Shown: positions 60,849 through 64,000 of the stretch, in pieces
Position numbering within the stretch: position 1 is the first letter of the stretch
Layout: every line of letters starts with the position of its first letter
NCBI GenBank assembly: GCA_041628615.1
Contig: JBFKOW010000001.1
Span: 24,205 to 88,204, forward strand
Direction: 5' to 3'
Source of the DNA: JAMWZF01 sp041628615
GTDB lineage: Bacteria > Pseudomonadota > Alphaproteobacteria > Rhodobacterales > Rhodobacteraceae
Length of the DNA stretch: 64,000 nucleotides
Notes under the pieces: generated by a model
Told to the model about the DNA's origin: nothing
The model's input: the letters and a program-made list of their open reading frames with translations, nothing else
Database searches by the model: none
Position numbers and translations under genes: made by a program

Positions 60849-60877
60849 TTGACAGACCGTCACGCCGCAACTATCAG
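60849..60877 (+). promoter_or_regulatory. Strong sigma-70 promoter of rpmH
   Basis: TTGACA at 60849-60854, 17-bp spacer, TATCAG at 60872-60877: a perfect -35 and a good -10, 77 bp before the rpmH start. Strong constitutive expression is expected. Confidence 0.75.
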
Positions 60878-60953
60878 GCGGGCTTCACGGAGTTTGAACC
60901 CCGGTTCGAGTCCCCTTGGGGATTCGCCGGGAGAAGGAAATCGGAGAGCCGCC

Positions 60954-61088
60954 ATGAAGCGTACCTTCCAGCCGTCCAACCGCGTTCGCAAGAACCGGCA
61001 CGGATTCCGCGCCCGCATGGCGACCAAGGGCGGCCGCAAGGTCCTCAACGCCCGCCGGGCCCGCGGCCGCAAGAAGCTCAGCGCCTGA
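60954..61088 (+). CDS. rpmH: 50S ribosomal protein L34
   Basis: 44 residues, the whole family pattern: [20 protein letters not shown], then [31 protein letters not shown]. First of the rpmH-rnpA-yidD block. Confidence 0.97.
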   Translation: MKRTFQPSNRVRKNRHGFRARMATKGGRKVLNARRARGRKKLSA

Positions 61089-61108
61089 GCCGTTGCGCGG
61101 GGGCCGTC

Positions 61109-61501
61109 ATGACCCCTGACCCGAAGTCGCCGACGACCGACGCCGCGCCGGAGCGATCCGGGGCGGCGCTTGTGTTTGAACGGCTGCGGCGGCGGCCCGA
61201 TTTCCTCGCCGCCGCCCGGGGTGCGCACCGCGCCACCCCTGCCTTCGTGCTGCAGGGCCGCGACCGCGGCGACGGCGGCCCGGTCCGGGTCGGCTTCACC
61301 TGTTCGCGCAAGGTCGGCCCCGCGGTGGTCCGCAACCGGGCCAAGCGGCGGCTGCGCGAGGCCGCCCGGCTGACCCTGCCGGCGGCGGCGCGGCCGGGAT
61401 GGGACTATGTCCTGATCGGCCGCCGCGACCGCACCGTCGGCTACCCGTTCGACCGGCTCTGCGCCGATCTCGAATCCGCCCTGAAGGAGATCGCGGGATG
61501 A
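61109..61501 (+). CDS. rnpA: Ribonuclease P protein component
   Basis: 130 residues. The basic helix VGFTCSRKVGPAVVRNRAKR, then RLREAARL, is the RNR motif that contacts RNase P RNA. It has an Asp/Pro-rich N-terminal extension. It processes tRNA 5' ends together with rnpB RNA. Overlaps yidD by ATGA. Confidence 0.93.
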   Translation: MTPDPKSPTTDAAPERSGAALVFERLRRRPDFLAAARGAHRATPAFVLQGRDRGDGGPVRVGFTCSRKVGPAVVRNRAKRRLREAARLTLPAAARPGWDYVLIGRRDRTVGYPFDRLCADLESALKEIAG

Positions 61502-61719
61502 CCCCGGCGGCCCGCCTGCTGGCGCTGCCGGTGCGGGCCTACCGGCTGGTCTTCTCGCCCTGGGTCGGACATGGCTGCCGGTTCCAGCCGACCTGCTCGG
61601 CCTACGCGCTCGAAGCGCTGGAGCGGCACGGCGCGCTGCGCGGCGCGCTGTTGACCCTGCGCCGGCTGGGCCGCTGCCATCCCTGGGGCGGGTCCGGGAT
61701 CGACAACGTCCCGGACTGA
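61498..61719 (+). CDS. yidD: Membrane protein insertion efficiency factor YidD
   Basis: 73 residues. Family signature RLVFSPWVGHGCRFQPTCSA with two Cys, then YALEALERHGALRGALLTLR and RCHPWGGSGIDNVPD. A membrane-associated helper of YidC. yidC does not follow. Confidence 0.94.
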   Translation: MTPAARLLALPVRAYRLVFSPWVGHGCRFQPTCSAYALEALERHGALRGALLTLRRLGRCHPWGGSGIDNVPD

Positions 61720-61727
61720 CCGGCCGG

Positions 61728-64000
61728 TCAGGCCGCCCGGCGCAGCGACAGCGCCCCGCGGGCGAGGACCGCCGCGATCCAGACCGCCACCAGCAGCACC
61801 GCGACCGCCGCGAGGAAGGCCAGCAGCGTGCCGCCCAGCCCTTCCAGCCGCTCCGGCAGCAGCGCCGCCACCTGCGGCAGCGGCGCCCCGCCAAGAAGCA
61901 GCGGCCCGGGGATCGCGGCGAACAGGCCCAGCGCGGCAGCCGCGGTCAGCCCCACCGGCACCGCCACCGCGGCCGGGCTGCGCAGCGACCGGCGCACCGC
62001 GCGCACCTGCTTGGAGACGTCCTGCTGCATCGCCATGAGCGCCGGCACCACCAGCAGCACCAGCACCATGCCGAAGCCGAGCCCGTAGCACAGGGTGATG
62101 ACCGTGGGCTTGAGGAACTCGGCCTGGTTCGATCCCTCGAACAGCAGCGGCGCGAGGCCGAGGACCGTGGTCAGGGTGGTCAGCAGCACCGGCCGCAGCC
62201 GGTCCGCGGTGCCGTCGACGATCGCCGGGATCAGGCCCCGGTCCCTCGCGTAATCGTCGATGGTGGTCACCAGCACGATCGAATCGTTGATGATGATCCC
62301 GACCATCCCGATCAGTCCGATCACCGTGAACATCGACAGCGGCACGTCCCATTGCGCGTGGCCGTAGATGGTGCCGACCAGGCCGAAGGGGATGATCGCC
62401 ATGACCACGATGGGCCGGGTCCAGCTGGCGAAGATCCAGGCCAGCGTGAGGTAGATCCCGGTCAGCACCATGACGATCCCGAAGGTGGCGTCGCTCAGGA
62501 AGTCGCGCTCCTGCGCGGCGAGGCCCGAGAGTTCGCTCTCGACCGAGAAATCGCTCTCGATCTGCGGCAGGATGCTCTCCTGCAGGGTCTGCATGATCTC
62601 GGCGGCGCGGTCGGCGTTGTCGTCGGTCAGGTCGCCGTTGACCTGGATCAGCAGCACGCCGTTCTGCCGGTTCAGGGTGGAGAAGCCGGTGCGCCGCTCC
62701 ACCGACACGATGTCGGACAGCGGGACATAGACGCCCGAGGCGGCGCGCATCTGCATCCGGTCGAGGAAGTCGGCGGTCAGTTCGTCCTCGGGCAGTTCGA
62801 CCCGGACCGTCGCGGTGCGCGGCCCGTCGGGGAAGGTCGCCGCCTCGATCCCGCCGAGCTTCTGGCGCAGCACCCGGCCGATGCCGTCGATGGTGAAGCC
62901 CAGCACCTCGGCCTGCGGGGTCAGTTCGAGGACCAGTTCGTCCTTGTCGTAGGCGAGACTGTCCTCCAGCGCCGAGACCTCGGGGAACTGGCCCAGCTCG
63001 GCCTTGAGCCGCTCGGCCGCGGATTTCAGGGTCCGCGGATCGGCGCCGAACAGGAGCACCTCGATGTCGTCGCCCCCCGGCCCCGACGCCCAGGATCGGA
63101 AGCTGACCGTCTCGGCCAGCGGATGGTTGCGCACGGTGTCCTGAAGTTCGGACACGAAGGCGAAGCTGGAATAGGGCCGCAGGTCGGCGTCGATGAGTTC
63201 GATCGAGATCGCGCCAAGCTGGTAGGGCTCCTTGGTGTCGGACCCGGCCAGCCCGCGCCCGGAATTGCCGCCGACCTCGGCCAGCACGTAGGCCACCGGG
63301 TTGCGGCCGTACTCGGCCTCGTATTTCGCGCCCAGTTCGTCCACCGCGCGCTGCATCTCGCGCATCATCGCCAGCGTGTCCTCGCGGGTCGCCGCGGGCA
63401 GCATGGCGAAGTTGCCGGTCACGCTGCCCTGCTCGGGGGCGTTGAAGAACCGCCACTGGACGTTGCCCGAGATCACCTGTCCAACCTGCCCGGCGAGGAT
63501 CAGGACGACGCCCGCGAGCACCGGGTAGCGGGCCCGGATCACCAGCCGCATGGCGGGCCGGAACAGCCGGTCGCGGACCCAGCCGAAGCCCCGGTTCACC
63601 AGCCGCGAGGGCCAGTCGTACCACTTCGTGCCGGCCCCGACCGAGGTGCTCATGTGATGCGGCAGGATCAGGAAGCACTCCACCAGCGAGGCGATCAGCA
63701 CCACGATCACGGTGAACGGGATGTCGGCGATCAGGTCGCCGAAGCGGCCGCCGATGGCCACCAGGCCGAAGAAGGCGATGATCGTGGTGAGCGTCGCCGA
63801 GAACACCGGCGTGAACATCCGCCTGGCCGCGTTCTCGGCCGCCACCACCGGCCCCTCGCCCAGCCGCCGGGCCCGGAAATCCGCGTGTTCGCCCACCACG
63901 ATGGCGTCGTCGACCACGATCCCCAGCGTGATGATCAGCGCGAAGAGCGAGATCATGTTGAGCGTCAACCCGGCCATGTACATCAGGAACACCGCCGCCG
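61728..64000 (-). CDS. RND efflux transporter permease subunit (partial, N-terminus outside window)
   Basis: At least 757 residues; the frame is open to the window edge. Segments GIVVDDAIVVGEHADFRARR (the TM4 Asp pair that carries protons), FTPVFSATLTTIIAFFGLVA, DRGLIPAIVDGTADRLRPVL and LTTLTTVLGLAPLLFEGSNQ are those of AcrB-type pumps. Domains seen run from TM3/4 through the second porter half to the C-terminal helices. It is an inner-membrane proton-driven exporter of drugs or metabolites. It is convergent with yidD; MFP and outer-membrane partners would lie beyond the edge. Confidence 0.92.
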   Translation of the reverse strand, partial: AAVFLMYMAGLTLNMISLFALIITLGIVVDDAIVVGEHADFRARRLGEGPVVAAENAARRMFTPVFSATLTTIIAFFGLVAIGGRFGDLIADIPFTVIVVLIASLVECFLILPHHMSTSVGAGTKWYDWPSRLVNRGFGWVRDRLFRPAMRLVIRARYPVLAGVVLILAGQVGQVISGNVQWRFFNAPEQGSVTGNFAMLPAATREDTLAMMREMQRAVDELGAKYEAEYGRNPVAYVLAEVGGNSGRGLAGSDTKEPYQLGAISIELIDADLRPYSSFAFVSELQDTVRNHPLAETVSFRSWASGPGGDDIEVLLFGADPRTLKSAAERLKAELGQFPEVSALEDSLAYDKDELVLELTPQAEVLGFTIDGIGRVLRQKLGGIEAATFPDGPRTATVRVELPEDELTADFLDRMQMRAASGVYVPLSDIVSVERRTGFSTLNRQNGVLLIQVNGDLTDDNADRAAEIMQTLQESILPQIESDFSVESELSGLAAQERDFLSDATFGIVMVLTGIYLTLAWIFASWTRPIVVMAIIPFGLVGTIYGHAQWDVPLSMFTVIGLIGMVGIIINDSIVLVTTIDDYARDRGLIPAIVDGTADRLRPVLLTTLTTVLGLAPLLFEGSNQAEFLKPTVITLCYGLGFGMVLVLLVVPALMAMQQDVSKQVRAVRRSLRSPAAVAVPVGLTAAAALGLFAAIPGPLLLGGAPLPQVAALLPERLEGLGGTLLAFLAAVAVLLVAVWIAAVLARGALSLRRAA

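Noticed and set aside
60880..60935. tRNA T-arm-like sequence (GGTTCGAGTCCC) before rpmH
   Set aside because: No matching D arm, anticodon arm or acceptor stem exists upstream. It is part of the rpmH leader, which also forms a small CCCC/GGGG hairpin.
1..64000. CRISPR arrays, insertion sequences, prophage or integrative elements
   Set aside because: No regularly spaced repeats, transposase-like or integrase-like proteins, or target duplications were seen. The single tRNA gene (56851-56928) has no repeated 3' end nearby that would suggest an attachment site.

Overview
The window is a continuous stretch of GC-rich (roughly 70 % by eye), densely coding alphaproteobacterial chromosome, most likely from the order Rhodobacterales. 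Evidence: a TrcR/DUF1013 regulator, a MipZ division-site ATPase, an F0 operon with duplicated b/b' subunits and no F1 genes, a GT14 glycosyltransferase with the long C-terminal region seen in this order, a TrmD with an N-terminal extension, and a run of GNAT genes plus chorismate mutase in front of rpsP. No insertion sequence, phage block, CRISPR array or rRNA operon is visible. One tRNA gene is present. The first and last genes are cut by the window edges.

Layout. 0-6.4 kb: partial methyltransferase, trcR, secreted RNase T2, a lone GH13 alpha-glucosidase behind a perfect palindrome, a tyrosine phosphatase and an ankyrin protein. 6.6-9.4 kb: dnaX-ybaB-recR. 9.4-18.9 kb: small membrane and secreted proteins, a trypsin-like protease, Hsp20 behind a heat-shock-like promoter, an oxidoreductase, a PlsC-like acyltransferase, polA, DsrE, a GNAT and a CHCC zinc protein. 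18.9-22.7 kb: HIT protein, then a GT14 glycosyltransferase divergent from a sulfotransferase and a Rossmann-like protein. 22.7-28.5 kb: PfkB kinase, nth, an Ada-like methyltransferase, an OmpA lipoprotein, an unknown secreted protein and a FadR-type regulator. 28.5-31.2 kb: atpI-B-E-F'-F. 31.4-35.4 kb: ArsR, DMT exporter, LysR/azoreductase pair and an M15 peptidoglycan hydrolase. 35.7-44.1 kb: a translation block, ffh, split YedE pair, four overlapping GNAT genes, chorismate mutase, rpsP, rimM, a sulfotransferase-like gene, trmD, rplS, rpmE. 45.0 kb: mipZ. 46.8-56.8 kb: amino-sugar catabolism cluster. 56.9-64 kb: tRNA-Arg, an orphan histidine kinase, a flavoprotein disulfide oxidoreductase with a TVP38 membrane protein, rpmH-rnpA-yidD and a partial RND efflux pump.

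The most system-like region is 46.8-56.8 kb. Two divergent operons encode a sugar ABC transporter, a BadF-type amino-sugar kinase, a MurQ etherase with both expected glutamates, a SIS-type deaminase, NagA, a UTRA-family GntR repressor and a Gfo/Idh/MocA oxidoreductase. Together they suggest PTS-independent uptake of N-acetylmuramate and/or N-acetylglucosamine and conversion to fructose-6-phosphate. The shared 184-bp promoter region carries two matching elements, GGTATT-N5-GGTATGGT, one on each strand, and between them a near-palindrome.

Two perfect or near-perfect GC hairpins lie directly behind genes whose products are needed in excess: the solute-binding protein and the ATP synthase c subunit. 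They may act as stoichiometry controls. Family names rest on motif recognition by eye; no database search or folding calculation was run.
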